Shown here: positions 33,196 through 42,659 of the stretch, in pieces
Layout of the letters: each line of letters opens with the position of its first letter
How positions within the stretch are numbered: the first letter of the stretch is position 1
Origin: Bdellovibrionia bacterium
Lineage (GTDB): Bacteria > Bdellovibrionota > Bdellovibrionia > Bdellovibrionales > JAGQZY01
Direction of reading: 5' to 3'
Assembly: GCA_030427805.1 (NCBI GenBank)
Contig: JAUICP010000001.1
Coordinates: 992,001-1,056,000 of the forward strand
Length of the DNA: 64,000 nucleotides
The notes under the pieces: model-generated
Databases searched by the model: none
What the model was told of the DNA's origin: nothing
Seen by the model: only the letters and a program-made list of their open reading frames with translations
Program-made: the position numbers and the translations under genes

Positions 33196-34260
33196 TTAGT
33201 AGTCTAGGGGGAGAGAGACTCTCTTTCCATCTCTTGCTGATCGATAGAGTCCGATCAAAATTTCTAGAGATTTTAATCCTTCCCTTCCACATGTTAAAGG
33301 TTCTGTTTCACCGCGAAGAGTTTCAATGACATTCTCGTAGTAAGCTGGGTGACCAAATCCATAAACACTCGTTGTTTCGTAATTGGCTTCTTTAACTTGT
33401 TTATCATAATCAGCAGGTTCTTCGAACTCCCATTTCTGAATTTCATTCACAGCAACTCCACCAATGCGGACAGTTCCTTTTTCACCAAGAATTGTAAGTG
33501 AACCTTCAAAGTTTTGGGGATAAGTAAGCATAGTGACATTTAAGGACCCGAGTGCTCCCGAGCGCCAACGAATCGAAGCAACACCTGTATCCTCTACTTC
33601 TATATTGCGATCTAAAGTTGCAGTATAACTTTGGAGGCTTTCAATAGGCCCTACAAGCCAATCGAGTAGATCTATGTAATGGCTTGCCTGATTCATAAAC
33701 GCTCCACCATCAAACTCCCATGTACCTCGCCATTTTGCCTGGTCGTAGTAGTCCTGGGGGCGCGTCCAAAAGACATTAACGTTTACCATAAAAATTCGAC
33801 CGAATCGCTTATCTTCAATTGCTTTCTTTAAGAGCTGTAGAGTTGCATTGTGTCGATTTTGCTTAACTATAAACAAGCGAACACCATTTTGGTCACACTC
33901 TTCAACCATTTTTTTGCCATCTTCCCATCTTGTCGCCATGGGTTTTTCAGAAATGACGTGTTTGCCAGCTCGAGCCACTTGAATTGTTTGATCGGGATGT
34001 AGACCACTTGGAGTTGTTAATATTACAGCGTCTGCATTTGACCGGTCTAGCATCTCTGGGAGATTTAGAAATCCTTCAATACTTTTTTCTTTGGTAATTT
34101 TTTTAAGTGTTTCTTCATTGTTATCACAAATCGCTACAAGCTCTAAATTATCTTTGTGCTTGTCAATGGCATCGAAATGTTTTGAAGAGATTCTTCCTGC
34201 TCCGACTAGAGCAACTCGAATTTTTCTATCGGTTATTTTATCAAAAGAAACTTTATTCAT
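33196..34260 (-). CDS. wbpB: WbpB/WlbA-like UDP-GlcNAcA 3-dehydrogenase
   Basis: A 354-residue Gfo/Idh/MocA oxidoreductase. The Rossmann fold starts [12 protein letters not shown] (residues 14-25). SEKPMA near residue 103 contains the catalytic Lys of the family. [19 protein letters not shown] near 183 is the conserved active-site helix. Members oxidise C3 of UDP-GlcNAcA, giving the 3-keto substrate for the WbpE-type aminotransferase. It lies between wbpA and wbpD in the same order as in known ManNAc3NAcA loci. Thirteen bases separate it from wbpA. Confidence 0.92.
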   Translation of the reverse strand: MNKVSFDKITDRKIRVALVGAGRISSKHFDAIDKHKDNLELVAICDNNEETLKKITKEKSIEGFLNLPEMLDRSNADAVILTTPSGLHPDQTIQVARAGKHVISEKPMATRWEDGKKMVEECDQNGVRLFIVKQNRHNATLQLLKKAIEDKRFGRIFMVNVNVFWTRPQDYYDQAKWRGTWEFDGGAFMNQASHYIDLLDWLVGPIESLQSYTATLDRNIEVEDTGVASIRWRSGALGSLNVTMLTYPQNFEGSLTILGEKGTVRIGGVAVNEIQKWEFEEPADYDKQVKEANYETTSVYGFGHPAYYENVIETLRGETEPLTCGREGLKSLEILIGLYRSARDGKRVSLPLDY

Positions 34261-34273
34261 ATGTACCTCTACT

Positions 34274-35584
34274 CTAGGCTTTTACTATATGTTCCTCAAA
34301 GCCTTGATATTTGCCTCTTGTATCAATGATTAATTTAGAGGATTTTTTTACTAAATCGTAATCAATGCAGTCGTGATCAGTAGCGAGTAATACACAGTCG
34401 TAGGTGGCAATATTATCGGGAGAAAGATCTATACTCTTCAAGTCAAAAAAATGTTCTCTCATTTTTGGAAACTCTAAAACATACGGATCGTGATAGTTTA
34501 CTTCAACGCCTTTATCCCTGAGAATTTCCATAAGTTCAACAGAAGGTGACTCTCTCATATCGTCGACATTTTTTTTGTACGCTATTCCTAATACTAGCAC
34601 ACGACTTCCCTTAAGGGCTTTTCCTCTTTCATTTAGTGCGTCGACCATTTTAGATACTACCCACTGGGGCATATTGGTGTTCACCTCACCAGCGAGTTCA
34701 ATGAATCGCGTGTGAAGACCAAACTCTCTCGCTTTCCAAGTTAAATAAAAAGGATCAATTGGAATACAATGACCACCTAGGCCAGGACCGGGGTAATAGG
34801 CTGTAAAACCGAATGGCTTAGTAGCCGCTGCCTTGATGACTTCGTGAATGTCAATTCCCATTCGATCTGCTACTATCTTCATTTCGTTTACCAAGCCAAT
34901 GTTGACGGCCCGGTGTATGTTTTCGAGGAGTTTAACCATTTCAGCCGTTTGTGTAGTACTAACAGGTACAACTTGATCAATGACCTGACGATATAGTGAA
35001 ACGCCGACCTCTTTGCAGGCTGGAGTTGTGCCACCTACGACTTTTGGAATTGTTTGTGTGTTAAAGTTGGGATTGCCAGGGTCTTCTCTTTCCGGTGAGT
35101 ACACCAAAAAAACATTTTCCCCTACAATAAATCCCCCAGATTCAATTCTTGATTTCAATTCTTCTTCTGTTGTTCCGGGATAGGTAGTGCTCTCTAGAGA
35201 AACAACATGACCATTCTTGAGGTGGGGAACAAGAGCATCCATTGTCGTTGTAACATAGCTAATATCAGGCTCTCTGTATTTATTTAACGGGGTTGGTACA
35301 CAAATTATCAGCGCATCGGCCTCCTTAGCTCTCGAGAATTCAGTTGTGGCTTCAAATCCAGCTTCTCTAGCCTTCGAAATTTCGCTAGCCGGTATATGAG
35401 CAATATACGAGTTGCCCTGATTCAATTCGTCTACTTTTTTTGGATCGATATCAATTCCTAGTACTTTAAAGCCGACCTCACTATATCTTAGCATTAGTGG
35501 AAGCCCTACATATCCGAGTCCTAAAATTCCAATTACTGCAGATTTATTATTCAACTTTTCGGCAGTACTAGAGACTAATTTCAT
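34274..35584 (-). CDS. wbpA: WbpA-like UDP-GlcNAc 6-dehydrogenase
   Basis: A 436-residue NAD-dependent sugar nucleotide dehydrogenase that oxidises C6 of UDP-GlcNAc to the uronic acid. The N-terminal NAD site is [13 protein letters not shown] (residues 19-31). The catalytic Cys is in [15 protein letters not shown] near residue 268. The C-terminal domain begins near 325 with [20 protein letters not shown]. The start has AGAGGAAAG upstream and follows a 164-base gap, so this four-gene block (wbpA, B, D, M) could have its own promoter. It is the first step of the ManNAc3NAcA pathway. Confidence 0.93.
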   Translation of the reverse strand: MKLVSSTAEKLNNKSAVIGILGLGYVGLPLMLRYSEVGFKVLGIDIDPKKVDELNQGNSYIAHIPASEISKAREAGFEATTEFSRAKEADALIICVPTPLNKYREPDISYVTTTMDALVPHLKNGHVVSLESTTYPGTTEEELKSRIESGGFIVGENVFLVYSPEREDPGNPNFNTQTIPKVVGGTTPACKEVGVSLYRQVIDQVVPVSTTQTAEMVKLLENIHRAVNIGLVNEMKIVADRMGIDIHEVIKAAATKPFGFTAYYPGPGLGGHCIPIDPFYLTWKAREFGLHTRFIELAGEVNTNMPQWVVSKMVDALNERGKALKGSRVLVLGIAYKKNVDDMRESPSVELMEILRDKGVEVNYHDPYVLEFPKMREHFFDLKSIDLSPDNIATYDCVLLATDHDCIDYDLVKKSSKLIIDTRGKYQGFEEHIVKA

Positions 35585-35748
35585 ATTTCTTTCCTCTATG
35601 ATTTGTTCAGTAACTTTCAGAAATTAGCATAATAGAAGTCTAATTCAAGAGTTTAGGTGGTAGAATCAGGTCATAATCAAACAAAGATTTGAAAAGCGAA
35701 TTAGTGTGTAAAGCCTTTGATGAGATAGTAAGGTGAAGAGATGACGCG

Positions 35749-36846
35749 CTACATTAGCTGTTTGTATAGCTTTAGAAGCTTCTTTTCCTCTGACTCCCAA
35801 TTAAATTTCTTTTCAACTATTTTTTGACCTCGTAATCCCATTTCCTTCGCCTCAGACGGATTATCGATCATCCAAGTAATTGCCTTAGATATTTCAATTG
35901 GAGAGAGAGGATCAACAAATAATGCGCATTCGTGCTCTAGAAGCAACTTCTTCCAATGAGGAAAGTCGCTGCAAATAATTGGGATTCCCGCTGAAAGGTA
36001 TTCAAACATTTTAATGGGGATAGAGGTTAAATGATTTGGCTCGGGATAAAGTGTTACGAGACCGGCTACGGATTTCATTAAGACTTCTGCAACCTTATCT
36101 CTTGGGATGAACCCGAGTTCATCGACCTTTTTCCATCCCGGAGTGTCTCTCATTTGCTCGTGAAGTCTTTTGTCATTTGTTTTACCAGCTAAGTAGAGTT
36201 TTGCACCTTTAACCATGCCGATGGCTTCAACAATCTCTAAAGCGCCCCTAATTTTCGCAATACTACCTACATAGCAAACAGCTCTCTCCTTAGAGACATT
36301 TACAAGAGGCTTTTTAAGCTCTTCTATGAAAGGGAAGTTATTTACAACCACAATATTCTTATTTAGCTTTCCGAATCTTTCTGCGATTGAGTCAGTTGCG
36401 ACTACTATTGCATCGATGCGACTGACAACAAAATTCTCGAAAATTTTTAAAGTGGATGACAGAGGAACTCTAGCCCAAGGAGGTACGTACTCTTTACTTA
36501 AAATTTGTCTTGGTAAATCTTCATGGGAATCATAAATGACTTTTGCGCCGTGCTTTTTTAACCTCAATGCATGGGGTAGTAGTTCAGGGTCATGAAGATG
36601 ATAAATATCAGCGTTGACCTCGATGGCACGGTCGACCACCTTTTTTGCATGTTTGGTCATTCGATGAAGACGTCGTTTGTAAGAATTGGGTACCCCGAGA
36701 ACCGAGACACCACTTCTTTCTTGATCTGCTACCTCAGAGAATATGCAGACCGTTTCAATGCCGGCCTTTGCAAGTGAGACAGCTTCTTTGTGGAAAATCC
36801 TAACATCGAAGGATGGGTGGACTGAAGATACGTGGCAAACTTTCAT
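35749..36846 (-). CDS. GT4-family glycosyltransferase
   Basis: A 365-residue GT-B transferase. It starts VCHVSSVHPSFDVRIFHKEA, typical of the group, and has HLHDPELLPHALRLK near residue 82 and VIYDSHEDLP near residue 103. The C-terminal donor domain has YVGSIAKIRG near residue 191 and KMFEYLSAGIPIICSDFP near residue 279. It lies between the WbpI-like epimerase gene and the wbpA block, so it is a candidate for transfer of ManNAc3NAcA or its acetamidino form, as WbpH-like enzymes do; donor and acceptor cannot be read from sequence. Confidence 0.88.
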   Translation of the reverse strand: MKVCHVSSVHPSFDVRIFHKEAVSLAKAGIETVCIFSEVADQERSGVSVLGVPNSYKRRLHRMTKHAKKVVDRAIEVNADIYHLHDPELLPHALRLKKHGAKVIYDSHEDLPRQILSKEYVPPWARVPLSSTLKIFENFVVSRIDAIVVATDSIAERFGKLNKNIVVVNNFPFIEELKKPLVNVSKERAVCYVGSIAKIRGALEIVEAIGMVKGAKLYLAGKTNDKRLHEQMRDTPGWKKVDELGFIPRDKVAEVLMKSVAGLVTLYPEPNHLTSIPIKMFEYLSAGIPIICSDFPHWKKLLLEHECALFVDPLSPIEISKAITWMIDNPSEAKEMGLRGQKIVEKKFNWESEEKKLLKLYKQLM

Positions 36847-36861
36847 TACAAACCTAGTGTT

Positions 36862-37953
36862 TCAATTAGACGATAAAATTTTGCAAATCTTACTAGATGC
36901 GTCGCCCTTCCCGTAAGGAGTTCCTTCGTGGCCTTTTCGTTCAAGTCCGTCGATTAAAATGGTTACCAACTCACTAGGAGTTAGACTTGGTGAGGCTAGT
37001 TTATTCCAATTGAGTTCAATAGTTTCCATCCACTCTGTTTCATCTCTTAAAGTTACGCATGGGACATCAAAAAAGAACGCTTCTTTTTGAACACCACCAG
37101 AGTCAGTTGCAATCATTTTTGCGTTCTTTTCAAGTACGATCATGTCTAAAAAGCCGACAGGTTCAATTAACGTGAGGTTTTCTGTCATTTTTTGAATCTC
37201 AGGGTTATCTGAAAGAATTTTCTTTGTTCTAGGGTGTATAGGTAAAATCACCTGACAAGTATTGTTTAAATCATTAAGAGCAGTGAATATGTTCTTTAAG
37301 CGATTCGAATCATCAGTATTTTCGGCTCTATGAATGGTACTTAACACGTAGTTGTTTGGAGATAGTTCAAGTTGTTGAAGAATTTTAGACTGTTTCTGAG
37401 CTTTTTCGGCAAAGAATAAGGAGACGTCGTACATTACGTCACCAACCTGGAATATTTTGCCAGTAGGTAATCCCTCTTTCGTCAATAGAGTTGTCGCTAA
37501 ATCCGTTGGCGTAAATAAATAATCGGAAATATGATCGGTGAGAATGCGATTCACTTCCTCGGGCATTTTTTTGTTGAAAGACCTTAATCCAGCTTCAACG
37601 TGAGCTACGGATACATGTAACTTTGCTGCTGCTAGCGAGCCCGCAATAGTTGAATTTGTATCCCCATAAGTCATAAGTATGTCGGGTTTTTCAGCTAGTA
37701 GGACTTCTTCAATTTTTTCAAGCATTTTTCCGGTTTGTTTTCCATGGGGTCCGGAGCCAATTTCAAGATTATACTTTGGCTTAGAAATTTCCATTTCATC
37801 GAAAAAAAGATCGGACATATTCTTGTCGTAATGCTGGCCCGTATGGACTAAAACTTCCTCTAGATTTGTAGATTGAGAGATTTTTCTCGAAACAATTGCT
37901 GCTTTAACAAACTGAGGCCTCGCACCTATTACTGTCACTATCTTTTTAGGCAT
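36862..37953 (-). CDS. wbpI: WbpI-like UDP-GlcNAc3NAcA 2-epimerase
   Basis: A 363-residue non-hydrolysing UDP-GlcNAc 2-epimerase-like enzyme. The ATG at 37953 has AAAGGAC upstream. GARPQF at residues 10-15, HTGQHYD, YGDTNST, HVEAGLRS and TIHRAENTD are family hallmarks. In the presence of wbpA, wbpB and wbpD the likely substrate is UDP-GlcNAc3NAcA, which it converts to UDP-ManNAc3NAcA. WecB (UDP-GlcNAc to UDP-ManNAc) is the alternative, but no ManNAc dehydrogenase pairing is seen. Confidence 0.9.
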   Translation of the reverse strand: MPKKIVTVIGARPQFVKAAIVSRKISQSTNLEEVLVHTGQHYDKNMSDLFFDEMEISKPKYNLEIGSGPHGKQTGKMLEKIEEVLLAEKPDILMTYGDTNSTIAGSLAAAKLHVSVAHVEAGLRSFNKKMPEEVNRILTDHISDYLFTPTDLATTLLTKEGLPTGKIFQVGDVMYDVSLFFAEKAQKQSKILQQLELSPNNYVLSTIHRAENTDDSNRLKNIFTALNDLNNTCQVILPIHPRTKKILSDNPEIQKMTENLTLIEPVGFLDMIVLEKNAKMIATDSGGVQKEAFFFDVPCVTLRDETEWMETIELNWNKLASPSLTPSELVTILIDGLERKGHEGTPYGKGDASSKICKILSSN

Positions 37954-38000
37954 ATTTTTTAGTCCTTTTTTGAAGGTGGTACGACAAAAATTATTTAAAC

Positions 38001-39347
38001 TCAATCAATACAATCAGAATAGGCTTTCAATAAAGAAGGTTCCTCTTTCTCCCAAGAATTGGACTCAAAGAACCGAAGAGCAGCATGACTCTTTGAGTCA
38101 ACTTCTGATTCGGATAAGCTCTCTAAGAGCTTTCCAAGAGCACGAACATCGGACTCATTCATCGTTAACCAGCCTATTTCATTTTCTTCAATAACTTTTT
38201 TCAAAAAAGGAAGATTCTCAGCAATAATTGGTAGCCCTGAACTAGGATACTCCCAGAGCTTGTTTGGCGAGCACAATTGATGGTTTTTGCAATTATTTTT
38301 ATAAGGGATAATACCGATGTTAGCACTGCTGCTCCAAAGCTTTAGAGCGCTTTGCTCAACGGGTGGGCGAAAAAAGACCTTTTTGTTGAGGATAGTCTTT
38401 TCTTTTGCCATCGCTTTCAACCGTGGCCCGATTATACCCCAGCCCATAATGATAAGAACCCAGTTTTCGGGGAAAAATTCGGCAGAAGAAACTAGTTGAT
38501 CTAGGCCGCGTCCCTCAGAAAGGCCACCCTGGTAAAGAAGTACTTTTGTCTCCCTGCTTAAGCCAAAGTACTTATGGAACAAGTTTTTTTCATCAGACGA
38601 AATTACTGTACTAGATCGAGGTGGCGAATTGTGTATTACGAAAATCGCTCTTCTAAAATTAAACTGATTTTTGTAATATTTAGCCACTTCTGAATTAATA
38701 GTCATCAATATATCTACTTTTGAAAGTAGTCGATTTAGTTTTCTTAATGATCTTTCACTATGCAATTTACTTATTCCATAGAGATGAGGGTAAACTTCAT
38801 GGGCATCAAATATTAAGCGAGTTTTACTTCTAATTTTTTTGAATAAGACACCAATACTTAATGTATTTAGATCATGGCAATGAACAATTGATGGCCTATG
38901 TTTAATTAATACAGCAATACTGAATACCTTAAAAAATGTCTCAAGGATAGAAGGGTAGAACTTTCGTCGTAACATATACCAGGTTTTTGGAAAGAAAATA
39001 TTCGTAAAGAGTAATGCGAGTAATGAAAGAAAGAGAGTCATTTGAGTAAATAAAAAAAGAAAAAGAAGAGGTGTTAAGGCTGAAGTATCTCCCAAAAAAT
39101 AGATAACTCCGATCATTAAAACTGATAACAAAAAAGAAATAAAAAATAGACTTCTAAATAGTAGGCGGGTATTTAGGTAAGTAATATCAAATTTTTCAGC
39201 ACTGGGCGGAACCCATTTATGGTTGTTTACAGCTACAATCTTCGCATTAATCCCTGATTTCTTTAGAGTATTATATTGCTTAATTACTCGGGCATCGCTA
39301 GTTACATTATTTAAAACTAAGATTGTGGCATTCAAATTTTTTAGCAT
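38001..39347 (-). CDS. GT4-family glycosyltransferase with internal membrane hairpin
   Basis: A 448-residue transferase. The GT-B N-terminal domain starts ATILVLNNVTSDARVIKQY. It is interrupted at about residues 65-120 by two long hydrophobic helices (one with FFISFLLSVLMIGVIYFLG), which probably anchor it in the membrane. It resumes with IVHCHDLNTLSIGVLFKK near residue 158 and RLIFDAHEVYPHLYG near 177. The donor domain has LLYQGGLSEGRGLDQL near residue 268 and PNKLWEYPSSGLPII near 366. The domain order is otherwise ordinary. It lies 5 bases after the ABC transporter gene, with which it is co-transcribed. Confidence 0.85.
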   Translation of the reverse strand: MLKNLNATILVLNNVTSDARVIKQYNTLKKSGINAKIVAVNNHKWVPPSAEKFDITYLNTRLLFRSLFFISFLLSVLMIGVIYFLGDTSALTPLLFLFLFTQMTLFLSLLALLFTNIFFPKTWYMLRRKFYPSILETFFKVFSIAVLIKHRPSIVHCHDLNTLSIGVLFKKIRSKTRLIFDAHEVYPHLYGISKLHSERSLRKLNRLLSKVDILMTINSEVAKYYKNQFNFRRAIFVIHNSPPRSSTVISSDEKNLFHKYFGLSRETKVLLYQGGLSEGRGLDQLVSSAEFFPENWVLIIMGWGIIGPRLKAMAKEKTILNKKVFFRPPVEQSALKLWSSSANIGIIPYKNNCKNHQLCSPNKLWEYPSSGLPIIAENLPFLKKVIEENEIGWLTMNESDVRALGKLLESLSESEVDSKSHAALRFFESNSWEKEEPSLLKAYSDCID

Positions 39348-39352
39348 AATAA

Positions 39353-41203
39353 TTATTGGGGAGTTATTCTAGCCATTTTGCCAAGTTTATTGAAGCTTTC
39401 GTTTCTTTCAAACAACTCTTTGTAAGTCCCGGTATCAATTAGTTTTCCGTCATCCATGAAAAGAATTTTATCAGCCTCAAAAATGGTAGATAGGCGATGG
39501 GCAATTACAATAATAGTCTTTCTCCCTCTAATTCCATTAATTGCCTTTGTAATTTCACTTTCAGTAGGTACATCTAAAGAAGAAGTCGCTTCATCTAATA
39601 TTAAGACTTGCGATTGGAGATATAGCGCTCTTGCTATACCTAACCTTTGTTTCTGTCCGCCAGATAGGTTTTTTCCATTTTCACCGACAACAAAATTGGT
39701 CCCACCCTTTTTGGACTTTACAAAATCAAGTAGTTGAACTTCTCTTAGAGTCTTTTCTAAGAGAGTGTTGTCCACCTCTTTAGATGTCACTCCAAAAGCC
39801 ACATTTTCCGCGATACTTGTGTTGCCCATATATACAGCTTGAGGGACATACCCAAGATTCATCTGCCAAGAGCGAACATTTTCGGGAGTAATCTTAGTGT
39901 TATCGATTTCAATATCACCTTGAGTGGGAGAGAGTAGACCTAAAAGTAAATCAATTAAAGTCGTCTTCCCCGCGCCTGATGCTCCGACGACTCCAATAAA
40001 TTCTCCTTTATTGATTTTAAAATTAACCTTATTTAATACCAGTTTGCTAGTGCCAGGGTAGGAAAAACTCACATCTTTAAAGGCAATATGTTTATCGAAA
40101 GGCATTATTTTCGTATCTGAGGGAGCTTTAATTATTTTTAAGTCTTCTAATTTATCAATTTCAGAAAATAAGAGTTTCATAGAGTAAGAGCTTCTGTTCA
40201 TTGTCTGCAGGGCAGCTATTGTGCGATTCATGATGGGAGCTAATCGAAAGGCTATTGCTCCAAGTACTCCTAAAGAAGAAACAGATACTGAGGCATTCTG
40301 AGGGTTTTGCAATAACACATAAACAGTAATAATAATGACCGCAAGGATAATTACAATTTCAGTAATATGAGAGGGTAGTCTAGTGAAGAACATAGACTTA
40401 AGTTCGTTGTCAATCGCTCGAGAATTTATGTCTTTAAAACTATTCAGAAAATACTTTTCTTTACCGACTACTTTAGTTTCTTTTACGGCATGGAGTCCTT
40501 GGTAAACACTTCTTGTCTGTTCCGCAGCGAGTTCCTCAGTTGTCTTCCCGAGTTCTACCTGACGTTTCTTTAAATATTTGTTTTGTAAAATTGTTGCCAG
40601 GACTAAAACTCCTCCAATTACCAAGGTTAGACCTAAATACTTAAGATAAAGTAGTGAGAGCATTACCAAACCAGTGATAATATTTGCTCCGTAGTTCAAG
40701 GCTGAAAGTATAAAGCCATTGAGTGCAGAGGCTGCAGTTGAGTTTACATTCCTAATCACAGTCGCACTGTCATACCCAAGTAAAAAGGAATAAGGTGAGT
40801 AAAGGTAATTCTCCATTAAATAATTAGAAATGCCGTTTTTCCACTTTCTTAAGATTTTATGCTGAAGAGTATAGTAAAAAATAATATAAATATTTTTTAT
40901 TAGAAAAACTGACAGAATTAACGCCGCAAAGATTGGGATAATATAATCAGTATTTTCGATACCAATGGACTGAAAAAAACTAATAATCCATTTTGATTGG
41001 TCGGCATCTTTGAGATCGATAAGAACTCGAATCAAAATATAGAGTAGAATAAGTCCAAGCAATTCAATTATGCCCGAGACAACAGCACCTATAAAAAGAA
41101 AGGCAATATGGAGCTTATTTTTGTAACCGTAAAAATTATAAAATCGTGAAATCAAGTCGACAGACTCTTTTTCAATCCCCACAGAAAGTGCTGTTCTCTT
41201 CAA
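39353..41203 (-). CDS. ABC exporter (PglK/MsbA-type), fused membrane and ATPase domains
   Basis: A 616-residue half-transporter that should act as a homodimer. Six membrane segments lie at about 32-62, 85-113, 160-185, 190-206 and 280-298 and nearby. The ATPase has Walker A GASGAGKT at 407-414, Q-loop PQAVYMGN, signature LSGGQKQR, Walker B LILDEATSSLD and switch IAHRLS. The fold and its place in a glycan locus match lipid-linked oligosaccharide flippases such as PglK. The start is TTG at 41203; a GTG seven codons later is an alternative. A separate Wzx flippase lies at 60861, so two export routes are present. Confidence 0.88.
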   Translation of the reverse strand: MKRTALSVGIEKESVDLISRFYNFYGYKNKLHIAFLFIGAVVSGIIELLGLILLYILIRVLIDLKDADQSKWIISFFQSIGIENTDYIIPIFAALILSVFLIKNIYIIFYYTLQHKILRKWKNGISNYLMENYLYSPYSFLLGYDSATVIRNVNSTAASALNGFILSALNYGANIITGLVMLSLLYLKYLGLTLVIGGVLVLATILQNKYLKKRQVELGKTTEELAAEQTRSVYQGLHAVKETKVVGKEKYFLNSFKDINSRAIDNELKSMFFTRLPSHITEIVIILAVIIITVYVLLQNPQNASVSVSSLGVLGAIAFRLAPIMNRTIAALQTMNRSSYSMKLLFSEIDKLEDLKIIKAPSDTKIMPFDKHIAFKDVSFSYPGTSKLVLNKVNFKINKGEFIGVVGASGAGKTTLIDLLLGLLSPTQGDIEIDNTKITPENVRSWQMNLGYVPQAVYMGNTSIAENVAFGVTSKEVDNTLLEKTLREVQLLDFVKSKKGGTNFVVGENGKNLSGGQKQRLGIARALYLQSQVLILDEATSSLDVPTESEITKAINGIRGRKTIIVIAHRLSTIFEADKILFMDDGKLIDTGTYKELFERNESFNKLGKMARITPQ

Positions 41204-41252
41204 TAGTTTCTTAATTAGAGGTGCTATTCTAATATCAGACCCCTTGTTGCCT

Positions 41253-41891
41253 TTAAATATTCAAAAATGAGTTTAAAACCTTAAATCCAAAATTCCCACT
41301 TTTTTCAGGGTGAAATTGCACACCAAATATATTTTCATTTGATATAGCAGCCTGAATTGGAAAGTCCCCATACATTGCGGTCGCTAGTAAATTTTCAGGT
41401 TTTTTAGTGCGCACTGAATATGAATGAACAAAATAAAAACTATCGGTAGATTGAGTTTGCTCGAGGATAGTGCCTGTCCAATTTTGTCCTTCAGAAGTCG
41501 CCTCTATCTCCGACCATCCGATGTGAGGGATCTTGTATTTAGAACTATCTTTGCTTCTGGGAATTTGAATTCTTTCAACGGTACCTTCGATTAGACCGAG
41601 TCCCTGAAACTCTCCAAATTCGTAACTTTTATCGAGAAGCATTTGCATTCCGAGGCAAATTCCCAAAAAAGGGTTCCCTTTTTTGACAAATTCTTTAACT
41701 GGTTCCACTAAATTCGCTTTTGTCAGATTTTCCATGCCGACTGAAAAAGCTCCTACTCCCGGGAGAATAAGGTGGTCTGCATTTATTATTTTATTTGAAT
41801 CCGAAGTTAGTTCAGTTCGAACTCCTAGCTTTTCAAAAACATTGCGTACTGAAAATACATTTCCAATTCCGTAATCAACAACAGTAACCAT
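41253..41891 (-). CDS. hisH: HisH2-type glutamine amidotransferase subunit
   Basis: A 212-residue class I glutamine amidotransferase. It opens VTVVDYGIGNVFSVRNVFEKL, as HisH does. The triad is visible: Cys79 in GICLGMQ, His194 and Glu196 in GVQFHPEKSG. The ATG at 41891 comes two bases after the hisF stop. Because the gene follows a WbpG-type amidotransferase and a divergent HisF, its role is more probably to supply ammonia for acetamidino-sugar formation than histidine synthesis, as with HisH2 in Pseudomonas aeruginosa O5; this is inferred from context. Confidence 0.9.
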   Translation of the reverse strand: MVTVVDYGIGNVFSVRNVFEKLGVRTELTSDSNKIINADHLILPGVGAFSVGMENLTKANLVEPVKEFVKKGNPFLGICLGMQMLLDKSYEFGEFQGLGLIEGTVERIQIPRSKDSSKYKIPHIGWSEIEATSEGQNWTGTILEQTQSTDSFYFVHSYSVRTKKPENLLATAMYGDFPIQAAISNENIFGVQFHPEKSGNFGFKVLNSFLNI

Positions 41892-41892
41892 A

Positions 41893-42657
41893 TTAAAACT
41901 GCCTAACATTTACAGTATTGCTAAGTGCAAAATCTCTAATCGAGGGGATTGAAGTCTTTTTGTAGTGAAGCATGTCAGCTATGGCAACCGCATCAGCGTG
42001 CGCATCGTTAACTACTTTAATGAAATCTTCGTTTGAGCCCATACCGCCACTTGCGATTATGGGAATTTCGACTTTCTTAGATATGGTCTCAATCAATTCA
42101 AAATCAAAACCTTTACCCGTCCCTTCGTTGTCCACAGATGTTATTAACAATTCACCGGCTCCTAGCTCTTCAGCCTCTTGAGCCCAGCGAATGACATCTT
42201 TTTCAGTGTGTTCTCGGCCATTATCTGTATAAGCTTCCCAAGAGCCAGTTTTCGGGTCCTTTTTTGCTTCAATCGAGACTACTACACACTGAGAACCATA
42301 AATTCGAGCAAGTTCTGAGATGAGGGCCGGATTTTTTATCGCAGCAGTATTTATTGCAATCTTGTCTGCTCCCACCTTCAGCAATTTGTTCGCATCTTCT
42401 GGGGACCGAACTCCTCCACCCACAGTAAGAGGGACAAAAATATCTTTTGCTGTTTTTTCAACAATGTCTGTCAGGTTATTTCTATTGTAGAGACTAGCGA
42501 CAATATCCATATAGATAAGCTCGTCGGCCCCTTCCTCATAATACTGTTTTGCAAAATCATAGGGGTTGCCTATAACTCTAAGCCCTTCAAGGTGAATACC
42601 TTTAATGAGATTTGGTCCCTTTATATCAAGTCTCGGGATAATTCGAACTTTTCTCAT
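41893..42657 (-). CDS. hisF: HisF2-type cyclase-like subunit
   Basis: A 254-residue (beta-alpha)8 barrel like HisF. Asp11 is kept (IIPRLDIKG), but position 130, an essential Asp in histidine-pathway HisF, is Glu (VVSIEAKK). Residue 9, usually Cys, is Arg, and the loop after residue 14 is altered (PNLIKGIHLEGLRVIGNP). These changes fit a paralogue that channels ammonia from HisH2 to the WbpG-type enzyme and no longer does imidazole-ring chemistry. The gene lies 2 bases after wbpG and 1 base before hisH. Confidence 0.9.
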   Translation of the reverse strand: MRKVRIIPRLDIKGPNLIKGIHLEGLRVIGNPYDFAKQYYEEGADELIYMDIVASLYNRNNLTDIVEKTAKDIFVPLTVGGGVRSPEDANKLLKVGADKIAINTAAIKNPALISELARIYGSQCVVVSIEAKKDPKTGSWEAYTDNGREHTEKDVIRWAQEAEELGAGELLITSVDNEGTGKGFDFELIETISKKVEIPIIASGGMGSNEDFIKVVNDAHADAVAIADMLHYKKTSIPSIRDFALSNTVNVRQF

Positions 42658-42659
42658 GG

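Noticed and set aside
36862-37953. WecB (UDP-ManNAc route) for the 2-epimerase
   Set aside because: Pathway neighbours wbpA, wbpB and wbpD point to the 3-acetamido uronic acid substrate, though sequence alone does not exclude WecB.
41253-42657. Histidine biosynthesis genes hisF and hisH
   Set aside because: No other his gene is present, they follow a WbpG-type amidotransferase, and HisF position 130 is Glu.
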